From the NCBI GenBank assembly GCA_023387735.1, contig JAEWHP010000012.1, forward strand, positions 62,001-126,000: DNA of 64,000 bases. Direction: 5' to 3'. The notes under the pieces are model-generated. The model was not told the DNA's origin, made no database searches, and saw only the letters and a program-made list of their open reading frames with translations. The DNA is from Pseudomonadota bacterium (GTDB taxonomy: Bacteria; Pseudomonadota; Alphaproteobacteria; Rhizobiales; Xanthobacteraceae). The position numbers and the translations under genes were made by a program. This document shows positions 1 to 10,582 of the stretch, in pieces (positions within the stretch are counted from its first letter, which is position 1; each line of letters starts with the position of its first letter).

Positions 1-50
1 ACCGCCTCGCACAGATCGACGCGTGTGACTGTTTTTCCGGTCCCGGTCAT
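1..50 (-). CDS. ihfA: Integration host factor alpha subunit, N-terminal fragment (runs off the window)
   Basis: Only the first 16 codons are inside the window. They read MTGTGKTVTRVDLCEA, the usual start of rhizobial IHF-alpha, a small DNA-bending protein that works as a heterodimer with IHF-beta in transcription, recombination and nitrogen-fixation promoters. The start is the ATG at 48-50. The gene lies downstream of plsX and fabH on the same strand, the familiar plsX-fabH-ihfA order. The 131-base gap after fabH leaves room for its own promoter. Identity rests on a short match plus synteny. Confidence 0.85.
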   Translation of the reverse strand, partial: MTGTGKTVTRVDLCEA

Positions 51-181
51 CGCCTGCCCCACACTCTCGGCGAACAATTTATTCTCTGAAATTATGAGGT
101 TAGCACGCAATGGTCAACAGCGAGCATCATGCATACGCATGGAACAAATCTACAATTTTAATCGGTATTGTTGCGCTGCGC

Positions 182-1159
182 CTACCAGCGCACGAGTGCG
201 GAACCCCAGGTAAAGCCGCCGCCCATGGCCTCGAACAGCACCAGATCGCCTTTCTTCACCCGTCCATCCTTGACGGCGACACCTAGCGCCAGCGGAATCG
301 ATGCGGCAGACGTGTTGCCATGCAGATCGACGGTCAGCACCACCTTCTGCGGTGCAATATGAAGCTTGTGCGCCGACGCGTCGATGATTCGCTTGTTGGC
401 CTGGTGCGGAATGAACCAGTCGATCGACTCAGCCGTCGCGCCGGTCGCCTCGAATGCATCGACGATCACGTCGGTGATCATGCCGACTGCGTGCTTGAAC
501 ACTTCGCGGCCTTCCATCCGGAGATGACCGACGGTCTGCGTCGTCGACGGGCCGCCGTCGACGAAGAGCTTCGACTTGTGCCGGCCGTCCGAGCGCAAAT
601 GCGTCGTCAGCACGCCGCGATCGGAAGGCGCGCCCGGCTGATCCTGCGCCTCGAGCACGATCGCACCGGCGCCATCGCCGAACAGCACGCAGGTGCCGCG
701 GTCGTTCCAGTCGAGAATGCGCGAGAACGTCTCCGCGCCGATCACCAGCGCGCGCTTGTAGGCGCCCGAACGCAGGAAATTGTCGGCGGTGGCGAGCGCA
801 AAGACGAAGCCGGAGCATACCGCCTGAAGATCGAAGGCCGCACCGTGGTGGATGCCGAGCCCGTTTTGCACCGCGACCGCGGTCGCAGGAAAGGTGTTGT
901 CCGGCGTCGAGGTTGCCAGCACGATCAGGTCAATCGCCTGCGCATCGATGCCGGCGTGTTCAAGTGCGGCGCGCGCGGCGTTGATCGCAAGGTGCGAGGT
1001 GAACTCGCCTTCGGCGGCGATGTGGCGTTGCCGGATGCCGGTGCGCTGAACGATCCACTCGTCCGACGTATCGATACGGGCCGCCAGTTCGGCATTGGTC
1101 AGCACCTTCTGCGGCAAATACGAGCCGCAGCCCAGCACGACCGAACGTTTAGCAGTCAC
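182..1159 (-). CDS. fabH: 3-oxoacyl-[ACP] synthase III (KAS III)
   Basis: Condenses acetyl-CoA with malonyl-ACP to start type II fatty acid synthesis in the cytoplasm. The 325-residue length is normal for the family. The catalytic triad is visible: Cys115 in the motif AVCSGF, His252 in FIPHQANKRI, and Asn282 in HGNTSAASIP. A glycine-rich C-terminal GGGFTWG motif is also present. The start is a GTG at 1157-1159 that overlaps the plsX stop by four bases (GTGA), so translation is probably coupled to plsX. Downstream lies ihfA. Confidence 0.97.
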   Translation of the reverse strand: MTAKRSVVLGCGSYLPQKVLTNAELAARIDTSDEWIVQRTGIRQRHIAAEGEFTSHLAINAARAALEHAGIDAQAIDLIVLATSTPDNTFPATAVAVQNGLGIHHGAAFDLQAVCSGFVFALATADNFLRSGAYKRALVIGAETFSRILDWNDRGTCVLFGDGAGAIVLEAQDQPGAPSDRGVLTTHLRSDGRHKSKLFVDGGPSTTQTVGHLRMEGREVFKHAVGMITDVIVDAFEATGATAESIDWFIPHQANKRIIDASAHKLHIAPQKVVLTVDLHGNTSAASIPLALGVAVKDGRVKKGDLVLFEAMGGGFTWGSALVRW

Positions 1160-2217
1160 GATACAACCTCCTGCACGGTCTGCGCCTGAGAAAGCGCACC
1201 GCCGTCGCGATTAAGCATCTGATTGATCTTGGTAAGGAGATCGCAGCGGACCGTCTCATAGCCAACATCGACCGCATAGGCAAAGCCTTCGGCGCTGATT
1301 CCGCCATGGCTTTTCACAACCACGCCCTTCAGGCCGAGCAACACACCACCGTTGGACTTGTTGGGATCGAGTTTGTCCCGAAGCGACTTGAACGCCTTGC
1401 GGGCGAACAAATAGCCGATCTTCGAGAGCAAGCTCGACGACATGGCGCTGCGCAGGAAATCCGCCATCTGGCGCGCGGTTCCTTCGGCCGCCTTCAACGC
1501 GATGTTGCCGCTAAAACCTTCCGACACGATCACATCGGCTGCCCCCGCGCCGATGCCATCCCCTTCGACAAAGCCGATGTATTTGAGCTGCGGCAAGTTC
1601 ATCGCCCGCAACATTTCGCCGGCCTCGCGGATTTCCTCATGGCCCTTGATTTCCTCAACGCCGATGTTGAGGAGACCGACGGTCGGCCGCTCGATGTCAA
1701 AGAGCACGCTCGCCATCGCGCTGCCCATGACCGCCAGTGCCACCAGATGGCGCGCGTCACCGCCGATGGTGGCCCCGAGATCCAGCACGACCGAATCACC
1801 GCGCGCCGTCGGCCATACCGCCGCGATCGCCGGGCGATCGACGCCCGGCAGCGTGTGCAGATGGAAGCGCGCCATGGCCATCAGCGCGCCGGTATTGCCG
1901 GCGGAAACCGCAACATCGGCCTCGCCCTTTTTCACGGCGTCGATCGCAAGCCACATCGACGAGGTCTTGCGGCCGCGGCGCAGCGCCTGGCTCGGCTTGT
2001 CGTGCATGCTGACGGTCACATCGGTATGGACCACGCGCGAGACTGCCTTCAGCGCCGGAAAGCTGGCGAGTTGCTCGTCGATCAGCTTGCTGTCGCCATA
2101 GAGCAGAAATTCGCTGTCGGGATGCCGGGTTAATGAAATCGCAGCGCCGGGAATGACGACCGATGCGCCGAAATCGCCGCCCATGGCGTCAAGCGCGATT
2201 CGAACCTTTTGAGGCAT
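1156..2217 (-). CDS. plsX: Phosphate acyltransferase PlsX
   Basis: Converts acyl-ACP to acyl-phosphate, the acyl donor for glycerol-3-phosphate acylation in phospholipid synthesis. The protein begins MPQKVRIALDAMGGDFG, which contains the family signature DAMGGD. I chose the ATG at 2215-2217 because the frame stays open for 59 further codons upstream but that extension has low-complexity, non-conserved sequence. The resulting 353 residues fit the family. It forms an operon with fabH (4-base overlap). A strong inverted repeat sits about 210 bases upstream. Confidence 0.96.
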   Translation of the reverse strand: MPQKVRIALDAMGGDFGASVVIPGAAISLTRHPDSEFLLYGDSKLIDEQLASFPALKAVSRVVHTDVTVSMHDKPSQALRRGRKTSSMWLAIDAVKKGEADVAVSAGNTGALMAMARFHLHTLPGVDRPAIAAVWPTARGDSVVLDLGATIGGDARHLVALAVMGSAMASVLFDIERPTVGLLNIGVEEIKGHEEIREAGEMLRAMNLPQLKYIGFVEGDGIGAGAADVIVSEGFSGNIALKAAEGTARQMADFLRSAMSSSLLSKIGYLFARKAFKSLRDKLDPNKSNGGVLLGLKGVVVKSHGGISAEGFAYAVDVGYETVRCDLLTKINQMLNRDGGALSQAQTVQEVVS

Positions 2218-2516
2218 GAACGTCCCGGAAACCTGATCTCTTGCGGCCCTCACAGAGCCGGCCGCACACTGGAAAGGGACCGCCGAAGCGGCGCTTGGCA
2301 AAACGCATCCCCGCGCCTCCGCCGGGCCGGGACAATAGCGTTTCTCCGTCCCGACACAACCACTTGACCACCGACTTCTGGCAGTCGGAGGCAACTTGCC
2401 CCGGAATCGAGAATGCGAGATATATTTATGTAATTCAACTAGTTACATAAATTTCTTGGGCAGGCACCCCAACAACCTCAACCGAATGAGGCCCCGCTAT
2501 CCACTTAAACCGCAGG
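2218..2516. other. Intergenic region between yceD and plsX
   Basis: About 300 bases without a convincing gene. It holds the plsX leader and an AT-rich island at about 2420-2455 with the inverted repeat listed separately. I see no strong rho-independent terminator after the yceD-like gene, so read-through from that gene into plsX is possible. Confidence 0.6.
2424..2452. promoter_or_regulatory. Perfect 10-bp inverted repeat, candidate operator upstream of plsX-fabH-ihfA
   Basis: The arms ATTTATGTAA and TTACATAAAT are perfect reverse complements separated by nine bases. Nested at 2437-2444 is the eight-base palindrome AACTAGTT. The site lies in an AT-rich patch inside GC-rich DNA, 207 bases before the plsX ATG. 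The shape resembles TetR- or GntR-family operators. The cognate regulator is unknown. Confidence 0.5.
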
Positions 2517-3104
2517 CTACTTGCCCTTGGGCTTCTTTGCGCTGGGCTTTTTCGGTTTGGTCTTCAGCGCCTTGAGCGCAGCAAACGGGTGGTCTTCGGG
2601 ATCGGCCGCTTCAACAAGGGGTTCAAACACGGCGTCGGGTTTGCGCGGATAGGGATCGAGAGCGAGGTAAAGCGCGTCGGTGGCGACCCTGCCGAGATCG
2701 ATGATTCCGTTCTCGATTGGCTCGGGCGGATCCGGCGTCTCGCCGTCACTGTGTTCGGCCTCGTCGACCAGCGCCGCCATCTCCGGAACCTGCTCCGGCG
2801 GCGCAAAAATCAGATCGATTGCCTCGTCGATATCGCTTTCCATCGGATCCAGCGTCACCACGCAGGTTTGCCCGACCCGCCCCCGCACATGCCCCGACAC
2901 GTGAAAGCGTCCACCGCTTTTCGGCATCACGTCGAATGAGGCCTGCGCCGACAGCACTTCGCGCAGACCGCCGATGTCGGCGATCGCATGGCATATCGCC
3001 TGGTCGGCCTCGATGTCGCGATGCAAGCCGGTCTCGGGGATCTGCGCGACCGCAACGGGGACGCGCCACGGGTCCGGCTTCTCGATACCGCCACTCCTGC
3101 TCAT
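2517..3104 (-). CDS. YceD / DUF177 family protein
   Basis: 195 residues starting MSRSGGIEKPDPWRVPVAVAQ. The core has the C-x(n)-C-V-V-T-L-D-P pattern (GQTCVVTLDPMESDIDE) typical of the DUF177/YceD family, linked in other bacteria to 23S rRNA or ribosomal protein handling and often found beside rpmF or plsX. The C-terminus is lysine-rich and ends AKKPKGK, as in many DUF177 proteins. The start overlaps the end of the upstream chaperone gene by four bases (ATGA), which rejects a longer open frame. Exact function is uncertain. Confidence 0.88.
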   Translation of the reverse strand: MSRSGGIEKPDPWRVPVAVAQIPETGLHRDIEADQAICHAIADIGGLREVLSAQASFDVMPKSGGRFHVSGHVRGRVGQTCVVTLDPMESDIDEAIDLIFAPPEQVPEMAALVDEAEHSDGETPDPPEPIENGIIDLGRVATDALYLALDPYPRKPDAVFEPLVEAADPEDHPFAALKALKTKPKKPSAKKPKGK

Positions 3105-3652
3105 TGCTGCGCGCCCGCATTGTCGGGCACGGGAAACCTGCCCAGGCCACTCATCAGCGTCGCTTCGTCCATGCCGTCCAAGGCGGCCACCGCAGCCTCG
3201 ACATAGGCTGCCAGAAGGCGCGCCTTCTCCATATTCTCGCCGTTCAGGACATTCTTGCAAAGCGCTTGCGCCAGCGCCTCGCGGCCGTCGGTGAGCGCCA
3301 GATCGTAGGCTGCCGTGCGGCCATAGAAAGCTTCGCCGAACGCCTGCATCCGTTTCGGCACCGTGAGGTCGCCGACGCCCATCTCGCGCAGATTATCGTC
3401 CATATCGTTGCAGAAATGGTCGAACAGCGCCTGCGACAGGGCCGCGCCCCCCTCCGCCGACTTCAGCCGCCGCAGCACCAGCCACAAATGCAGCAGAAGC
3501 AGGTCGAATCGGCCGTTAACCGTGTCCGGCACCGCAAGAGTTCGGTAAAACAGGGGTTCTCGCGCCTGCGTCACGATCATGCCATAGATGGCCTCGATGG
3601 TGCCGCGCAAGGGCGACCGGGATTTCCTGAAGTGATTGAACGGCCAAAGCAT
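3101..3652 (-). CDS. Ubiquinol-cytochrome c chaperone family protein (CBP3-like)
   Basis: 183 residues starting MLWPFNHFRKSRSPLRGTIE. The central pattern, with FYRTLAVPDTVNGRFDLLLLHLWLVLRRL and later DNLREMGVGDLTVPKRMQAFGEAFYGR, is characteristic of the CBP3/UQCC1 family that assists assembly of the cytochrome bc1 complex. I chose the ATG at 3650-3652, since the longer frame upstream runs through the divergent bamE promoter. It is translationally coupled to the yceD-like gene and transcribed away from bamE. Confidence 0.9.
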   Translation of the reverse strand: MLWPFNHFRKSRSPLRGTIEAIYGMIVTQAREPLFYRTLAVPDTVNGRFDLLLLHLWLVLRRLKSAEGGAALSQALFDHFCNDMDDNLREMGVGDLTVPKRMQAFGEAFYGRTAAYDLALTDGREALAQALCKNVLNGENMEKARLLAAYVEAAVAALDGMDEATLMSGLGRFPVPDNAGAQQ

Positions 3653-3771
3653 TGTGGGTTCCGCAAGCGAGCCCCGAAGGTTTGGTCCCTGGCCCGCGCA
3701 TGTTGCAATCCTGCGTGCAGCCCGGTACGTCAACGCACCGCGCGATGCAAGAGGACGAGCAAATTCCTGCA

Positions 3772-4248
3772 ATGACCGAGACGAGCCATTTGAGCGACAG
3801 CGCCCCCTCGCCGCGCCGCCTTGCCGCACGCTGGCGTTCCATTGCCGCCACGGCCTTGGTCTGCGCCGCGCTGGGTGGCTGCACCGGCGAGCAGTTTCAG
3901 AAGGGCTATATCCTGCCGCCCAACGCGCTGGAACAGATCCCGATCGGCGCCAGCCAGGACCAGGTGCTGATCGTGATGGGAACGCCCTCCACGGTCGCGA
4001 CCCTGAACGGCGAGGTGTTCTATTACATCTCGCAGCGCTCGGAGCGCAAAGTCGCGTTCATGAACCAGCAGGTGATCGACCAGCGGGTGATCGCGATCTA
4101 TTTCGACAAGAATCGCCAGGTGCAGCGGCTCGCCAACTATGGGTTGCAGGACGGCAAGATCTTCGACTTCATCAGCCGCACCACGCCGACGTCAGGCCAG
4201 GAACTCAGCTACCTGACGCCGCTGTTCAAACTGCTCAGTTTTAACTAG
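3772..4248 (+). CDS. bamE: Outer membrane protein assembly factor BamE (SmpA/OmlA lipoprotein)
   Basis: 158 residues with a basic N-terminus, a hydrophobic stretch (SIAATALVCAALGGC) and a lipobox LGGC, so it is predicted to be an outer-membrane-anchored lipoprotein. The SmpA/OmlA core follows, with IPIGASQDQVLIVMGTPS and the downstream YFDKNRQVQRLANYGLQDGK. BamE stabilises the BAM complex that inserts beta-barrel proteins. In-frame ATGs at 3745 and an initiator at 3652 exist; 3772 gives the most compact signal peptide. Divergent from the bc1 chaperone gene. Confidence 0.92.
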   Translation: MTETSHLSDSAPSPRRLAARWRSIAATALVCAALGGCTGEQFQKGYILPPNALEQIPIGASQDQVLIVMGTPSTVATLNGEVFYYISQRSERKVAFMNQQVIDQRVIAIYFDKNRQVQRLANYGLQDGKIFDFISRTTPTSGQELSYLTPLFKLLSFN

Positions 4249-4363
4249 CCCTTAGCCCTGTTCCACGGCGCGGAAATCCTGCGCCAAGTCGCCCGCTTGC
4301 CCTTCGCGCTCGCGCTGCCTAGGCTTCCTGCGGAACGATAGGATTCCAGCAGGGAGTGAACTT

Positions 4364-5368
4364 GTGACCAGAAGAACCTTTTCGCGACGCCGTGTTCTGA
4401 CCGGCGCCGCCGCCATTTCTGCCGCAGCAATTCTGCCGCGGTCCAGCTACGGATCTGACTGGAAGCCGACCGAAACCGTCCGCCTCATCGTGCCGGCGGC
4501 AGCCGGTGGCGCCACCGACGTCATGGGGCGGTTGCTGGCGGCGCATCTGCAAACCGCCTGGGGCCAGTCGGCGGTCGTTGAAAACCGCTCCGGCGGCGGC
4601 GGCACCATCGGCGCCGCCGAAGTGGTGCGCGGCAAATCGGACGGCCACCTCATCCTGGTCGGCAATCCCGGTCCGAACGCGATCGCCTACAGCATCTTCC
4701 GCAACATGACCTACAAGGCCGACCTGTTGCAGCCGGTCAGCAACATGATCCGGATTCCGAACATCGTGTCGGCGCATCCGTCGACCGGCATCAAGTCGAT
4801 CCCGGAGCTGATCGCCTACATCAAGGCCAATCCGGACAAGCTGACCTACGGCTCCTCCGGTGTCGGGCAGAGCCCTCACCTCACTGGCGCCTGGTTCCTG
4901 CAGCTCACGAACCTGAAGATGGTGCACGTGCCGTTCCGCGGTGCAGGGCCGGCGCTGCAGGCAGCCCTTGCAGGCGATATCCAGATCCTGTTCGACAATC
5001 TCTATCCGTCGCTGCCGCAGACCCAGGACGGCAAGCTGAATGCACTTTGCGTCACCACGACCGAACGCAGTGCATTGGCGCCGAACGTCCCGACCATGCG
5101 CGAGAGCGCGCCCGAGCTCGCGAAGTTCGACGTCTCCTCCTGGTTCGGCATCTTCCAGCCGAAGGCAACGCCGGCTCCTGCTGTCGAGGCGCTCAATCAG
5201 CAGATCAAGGCGATGCTCGCGCGCGACGACATCAAGACCACCATCGGCAAGATGGGCGCGACTGCCGACTGGGGTACGCCGAAGCAATTCTCCGACTTCG
5301 TGCAGGCGGAAACCACCAAGTTCGGCGAGATCATCAAGCGCGAAGGCCTGCAGATGGACGCCGGCTGA
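4364..5368 (+). CDS. Tripartite tricarboxylate transporter-type substrate-binding protein (TctC/Bug family)
   Basis: 334 residues beginning at GTG, with an AGGGAG ribosome site seven bases upstream. The N-terminus RRTFSRRRVLTGAAAISAAAILP looks like a Tat or Sec signal. The mature part begins with VRLIVPAAAGGATDVMGR, the Bug-family substrate-loop signature, and contains NRSGGGGTIGAAEVVR. Such periplasmic proteins bind carboxylates for TctAB-type transporters, but no tctA or tctB gene is nearby, so this is one of the orphan Bug proteins frequent in these genomes. Substrate unknown. Confidence 0.93.
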   Translation: MTRRTFSRRRVLTGAAAISAAAILPRSSYGSDWKPTETVRLIVPAAAGGATDVMGRLLAAHLQTAWGQSAVVENRSGGGGTIGAAEVVRGKSDGHLILVGNPGPNAIAYSIFRNMTYKADLLQPVSNMIRIPNIVSAHPSTGIKSIPELIAYIKANPDKLTYGSSGVGQSPHLTGAWFLQLTNLKMVHVPFRGAGPALQAALAGDIQILFDNLYPSLPQTQDGKLNALCVTTTERSALAPNVPTMRESAPELAKFDVSSWFGIFQPKATPAPAVEALNQQIKAMLARDDIKTTIGKMGATADWGTPKQFSDFVQAETTKFGEIIKREGLQMDAG

Positions 5369-5379
5369 GGCGCTCCTGG

Positions 5380-5535
5380 TCAGGAGGATTTGTTGATCTT
5401 CTTGATTTTGGCATCGGTGGCTTCAATCGACGTCGCCAGTTCCAGGATCGCTTTCGACAGCAGCTCGGCGGCCTCCTTTTGATCCTGCGACTTGGAGGCA
5501 CGGAGCGCATAGTTTCGGGCGGATGACAGCGACAT
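5380..5535 (-). CDS. Small conserved helical protein
   Basis: 51 residues, MSLSSARNYALRASKSQDQK onward, predicted mostly helical with regular leucine and alanine spacing and a lysine-rich end. The start at 5533-5535 is chosen because GGAGA lies eight bases upstream; the frame is open for 16 more codons. No known domain. It is convergent with the TctC-type gene and ends just 11 bases after it. Confidence 0.65.
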   Translation of the reverse strand: MSLSSARNYALRASKSQDQKEAAELLSKAILELATSIEATDAKIKKINKSS

Positions 5536-5623
5536 CGATTGATCTCCATGTTGTCCGCCGGTCTTTGCGGATTCGTTGAACATGCTGATGGTTTAGCTGC
5601 GCCAATCCACTCTGCCCAGAATC

Positions 5624-5655
5624 AAAAACCCCGCGGCTCGCACCGCGGGGTTTTT
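5624..5655. terminator. Bidirectional rho-independent terminator
   Basis: A stem of CCCCGCGG paired with CCGCGGGG around a short loop, flanked by AAAAA on the left and TTTTT on the right, so it can end transcripts from either direction. It sits 23 bases after the hppA stop on the minus strand and is well placed as the hppA terminator. Confidence 0.9.
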
Positions 5656-5677
5656 CTTCCGTTCAGCGTCTCGCCGC

Positions 5678-7798
<2,121 letters not shown>

Positions 7799-7861
7799 TG
7801 ATTTTGCCTCAGACCTTTTTTGTTCCACCCCGCGCCTTCACCGCGATCGCGGAGGACGCAT

Positions 7862-7896
7862 AAAAAGGAGGCCTTCCCTGCCCAAAGGGCGGCCTC
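7862..7896 (-). terminator. Terminator-like hairpin in the hppA leader
   Basis: Read on the minus strand, GAGGCC pairs with GGCCTC around a 17-base segment that itself contains GCCC/GGGC, followed by CTTTTTA. It lies only about 64 bases before the hppA start codon, so it either ends transcription entering from the cspA side, acts as a leader attenuator, or ends a short RNA. Confidence 0.5.
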
Positions 7897-8031
7897 AAAT
7901 CGGCCGGACCATGCCAAAATCGCCCCCCCGGCGCAACGCCGCGGGAGCCAGAATCGGTCGATTTTCGAAAGGAATCACAGCTCAACGCGCCGGGCGAATC
8001 GACGCCGGGGTTCATCGTTGGCCGGAAATAC

Positions 8032-8067
8032 AAAAGCCCGCCCAATCCTATCAGGATCGAGCGGGCT
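8032..8067 (-). terminator. Rho-independent terminator after cspA
   Basis: On the minus strand AGCCCGC pairs with GCGGGCT, with an inner GATCCTGATAGGATT hairpin, followed by TTTTG. It is about 45 bases after the cold-shock gene stop codon. Confidence 0.8.
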
Positions 8068-8112
8068 CACGACCCATTCCAGTACATCCGTGAAACGACC
8101 GTTTCGAGGCCT

Positions 8113-8322
8113 TTAGGCGAGCGACAGGTTTTCCGCGCTCACCTTGCCCCGCATCTTGTCGGTCTTGAGTTCGAACTGAACCTTCTGACCTTCGGCCAGT
8201 CCGCTCAGGCCGGCGCGCTCGACGGCCGAGATGTGCACGAACACATCCTTGCTGCCATCGCTCGGCTCAATGAAACCGAAACCCTTTTGACCGTTGAACC
8301 ACTTCACTGTTCCCGTAGCCAT
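8113..8322 (-). CDS. Cold-shock domain protein (CspA family)
   Basis: 69 residues, MATGTVKWFNGQKGFGFIEP onward, with the RNP1 motif KGFGFI and the RNP2 motif VFVHIS. Binds single-stranded RNA and DNA and melts RNA secondary structure. I chose the ATG at 8320-8322 because a seven-residue upstream extension is not conserved, and GGAGAAG lies just upstream. The leader, about 200 bases before the next gene, may hold the long 5' UTR common in cold-shock genes, but I cannot define a structure in it. Confidence 0.95.
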   Translation of the reverse strand: MATGTVKWFNGQKGFGFIEPSDGSKDVFVHISAVERAGLSGLAEGQKVQFELKTDKMRGKVSAENLSLA

Positions 8323-8529
8323 TTTCTCTTCTCCAAAGCACATAGGCTTTCATTCCGCGCGGCGATCGCGCGGATTCAAATCCGTTCTCGACGATGTCTC
8401 TGGGAAGAAGCCCCTCGGGGCGCGTTCAAAAAGGCACGGCGGTAATCGAATGGATCTACACCTATAGGTTTTCGGCGGCAATACAATGGCCGGCCGAAAA
8501 TAAAGCCCGCTGGGTTAACGCGATCATGC

Positions 8530-9525
8530 TCAGAAATGGCTGAAGGAGCGTCGTTCCAGCGCAATGTCCCTGCCCTGACCGTCGATGAACCTGGGCGCTG
8601 TGCTTCCCGCAACCACCGTTCCGATGGAACTCACCGGCACACCAGCGCGCTTTGCGGCTTGCGCGAACGCCTCAACGCGATCCTCCGCCACCGTGCACAG
8701 GATCTCGTAATCGTCGCCGCCGGCAATCAACGTCTCCGGTCCGACAATGCCGCGCGACACCAGATCCTTCGCCACGTCGGATAGCGGGATCGAGGGCAGA
8801 TCGATCGCGGCGGATACATCAGACACGCCGCAGAGCTTGGTCAGATCGCCGGCAAGGCCGTCGGACACATCCATCGCCGCGCTGGCATGCGCCCGAACGA
8901 TCTCCGCCAGCGCCATGCGCGGTTGTGGCACGCGATAGCGCCCGACCAGGGTCGCGCGCGCCGCAGTGTCCGTCACCGCGGCGTGGATCTTCCCGCCCTT
9001 GAGGATGGCAAGCCCCAGCGCCGCATCGCCGATCGTGCCGGTGACCATCACGCGGTCGCCGGGCGTCGCCCCGCTGCGGTGGACCATCTGGCCCGGCGGC
9101 ACGCGGCCGAACGCGGTGACCGAGACCATCAGAGGACCCGGCGTGGAGACCGTGTCGCCACCCAGCAGCGGGCATCTGAATTGAGCGGCATCCTCGCCCA
9201 ACGCCGCCGCGAACGGGTTGAGCCAGGTCTCCTCGGCCTTGCGCAGTGCCAGCGTCAGCACGAAGCCTGCGGGGGTGGCGCCTTTGGCTGCGAGATCGCT
9301 GAGATTCACCCGCAGCGCCTTGCGCGCGACGGTGTCGGGTGGATCGTCGGGCAGGAAATGCACGCCTTCGACGATGGCATCCGTCGTCACCACGAGGTCG
9401 TTGCCATCATGCTTCAGCGCCGCGGCGTCGTCGTCGAGACCGAAGGCGCCCGGGTCGGTCGCAAGCGGCCGGAAGTAACGCGCGATCAGCGCGTCCTCGC
9501 CGGACGCGGGTTTGCCGCTAGCCAC
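8530..9525 (-). CDS. thiL: Thiamine-monophosphate kinase
   Basis: 331 residues. Phosphorylates thiamine monophosphate to thiamine diphosphate. The N-terminal FGLDDDAAAL motif, VVTTDAIVEGVHF, the LGGDTVSTPG metal-binding motif and AMDVSDGLAGDL all fit the AIR synthase-like fold of ThiL. The start is GTG 9523-9525 (VASGKPASGEDALIARYF), overlapping the nusB stop by eight bases; a longer frame upstream lies entirely within nusB in another frame. Last gene of the rib-nus-thi operon. Confidence 0.96.
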   Translation of the reverse strand: MASGKPASGEDALIARYFRPLATDPGAFGLDDDAAALKHDGNDLVVTTDAIVEGVHFLPDDPPDTVARKALRVNLSDLAAKGATPAGFVLTLALRKAEETWLNPFAAALGEDAAQFRCPLLGGDTVSTPGPLMVSVTAFGRVPPGQMVHRSGATPGDRVMVTGTIGDAALGLAILKGGKIHAAVTDTAARATLVGRYRVPQPRMALAEIVRAHASAAMDVSDGLAGDLTKLCGVSDVSAAIDLPSIPLSDVAKDLVSRGIVGPETLIAGGDDYEILCTVAEDRVEAFAQAAKRAGVPVSSIGTVVAGSTAPRFIDGQGRDIALERRSFSHF

Positions 9526-10015
9526 GCGCGAACTCGTCGGCGCGGAACTGTCGCGCGATCTGGTCGAGCACGGCATTGACCATGCCGGTCTCGTCCTTTT
9601 CGACGAAGGCATGCGCGACGTCGACATATTCCGACACCACCACCCGCCCCGGCACATCCCTGCGGTGTTCCAGCTCGTAGGATCCAGCCCGCAGCACCGC
9701 GCGCAGAATCGCGTCGATCCGCTTCAGCGGCCAGCCCTTCTGCAGCGCATCGTCGATCAGGGGATCGAGTTTCGCCTGGTCGCGCACGACGCCGGCCACC
9801 ACGTCCTTGAAGAACGCAGCCTCGGCCGGCAGATATTTTTCGCCCTCGACCTCGTTGCCGAGCCAGTGGCTTTCGAACTCGGCAAAGATGTCGTTGATCC
9901 CGGCGCCCGCGATGTCCATCTGGTACAGCGCCTGCACCGCGGCAAGCCGCGCCGCACCGCGCCGGTTGGCTTTGCGGTCGGGAGCTTTCGCGGGCTTCTT
10001 GCTGTCTGCCATCAT
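9518..10015 (-). CDS. nusB: Transcription antitermination factor NusB
   Basis: 165 residues. Binds boxA RNA with NusE in rRNA antitermination. The family pattern ARLAAVQALYQMDI near the N-terminus and IDAILRAVLRAGSYEL in the C-terminal half are clear, with a rhizobial basic N-terminal tail. ATG 10013-10015 overlaps the ribH stop by one base (TGATG); a second ATG follows immediately. Overlaps thiL downstream. Confidence 0.96.
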   Translation of the reverse strand: MMADSKKPAKAPDRKANRRGAARLAAVQALYQMDIAGAGINDIFAEFESHWLGNEVEGEKYLPAEAAFFKDVVAGVVRDQAKLDPLIDDALQKGWPLKRIDAILRAVLRAGSYELEHRRDVPGRVVVSEYVDVAHAFVEKDETGMVNAVLDQIARQFRADEFARG

Positions 10016-10506
10016 CAGGCCTTTGTCAGCCGGCGTTTGATCCGCAGCATCGCCAATGCCGCGCGTGCGGCGTCGCCGCCCTTGTTCAACTCGCTGGCGC
10101 GCGCCCTCGCCCAGGCCTGCGCCTCGGTGTTGACGGTGATGATCCCGTTGCCGAGCGGGAAGCCCCTGGCGACGGCGAGGTCCATCAACGCCCGCGAGGA
10201 TTCGATCGAGACGATCTCGAAATGGATGGTGTCGCCGCGCACGACGCAGCCGAGCGCGATCGCCGCATCATAGGGCTTTCCACCCTTCTGCGCCGCATCC
10301 AGCGCGATCGCAATCGCGGCCGGAATTTCCAGCGCGCCCGGCACAGTGATGACGTCATGCGTCACGCCGGCGGCCTTGAGTTCGGCGACCGCGCCTTCCA
10401 TCAGCGCGTCCTGAATGTCGTCATAGAACCGCGCCTCGACGATCAGCGCGCGCGCGCCTGTTATGTCGGTCTGGTCCTTCAGCGGTGCGCGCCGTGGGTC
10501 TGCCAT
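10015..10506 (-). CDS. ribH: 6,7-dimethyl-8-ribityllumazine synthase
   Basis: 163 residues. Condenses the ribityl pyrimidine with 3,4-dihydroxy-2-butanone 4-phosphate, the penultimate step of riboflavin synthesis. Visible motifs are ARFYDD (substrate pocket), VPGALEIPAA, and VVRGDTIHFE with catalytic His95. It starts at ATG 10504-10506. A palindromic repeat lies between it and ribE, so the two may be less tightly coupled than the rest of the operon. Confidence 0.97.
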   Translation of the reverse strand: MADPRRAPLKDQTDITGARALIVEARFYDDIQDALMEGAVAELKAAGVTHDVITVPGALEIPAAIAIALDAAQKGGKPYDAAIALGCVVRGDTIHFEIVSIESSRALMDLAVARGFPLGNGIITVNTEAQAWARARASELNKGGDAARAALAMLRIKRRLTKA

Positions 10507-10582
10507 TTCTTAATCCGTTTTACTCTGGTGCTGGCGTTATGTAGTCGCCGCGGGTAGCTAAGCCAAGCGCGAACTCGAATTG

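Noticed and set aside
2218..2394. N-terminal extension of PlsX by 59 residues
   Set aside because: The extension is Arg/Gly/Ala-rich without conservation, and the family begins at the DAMGGD-proximal Met.
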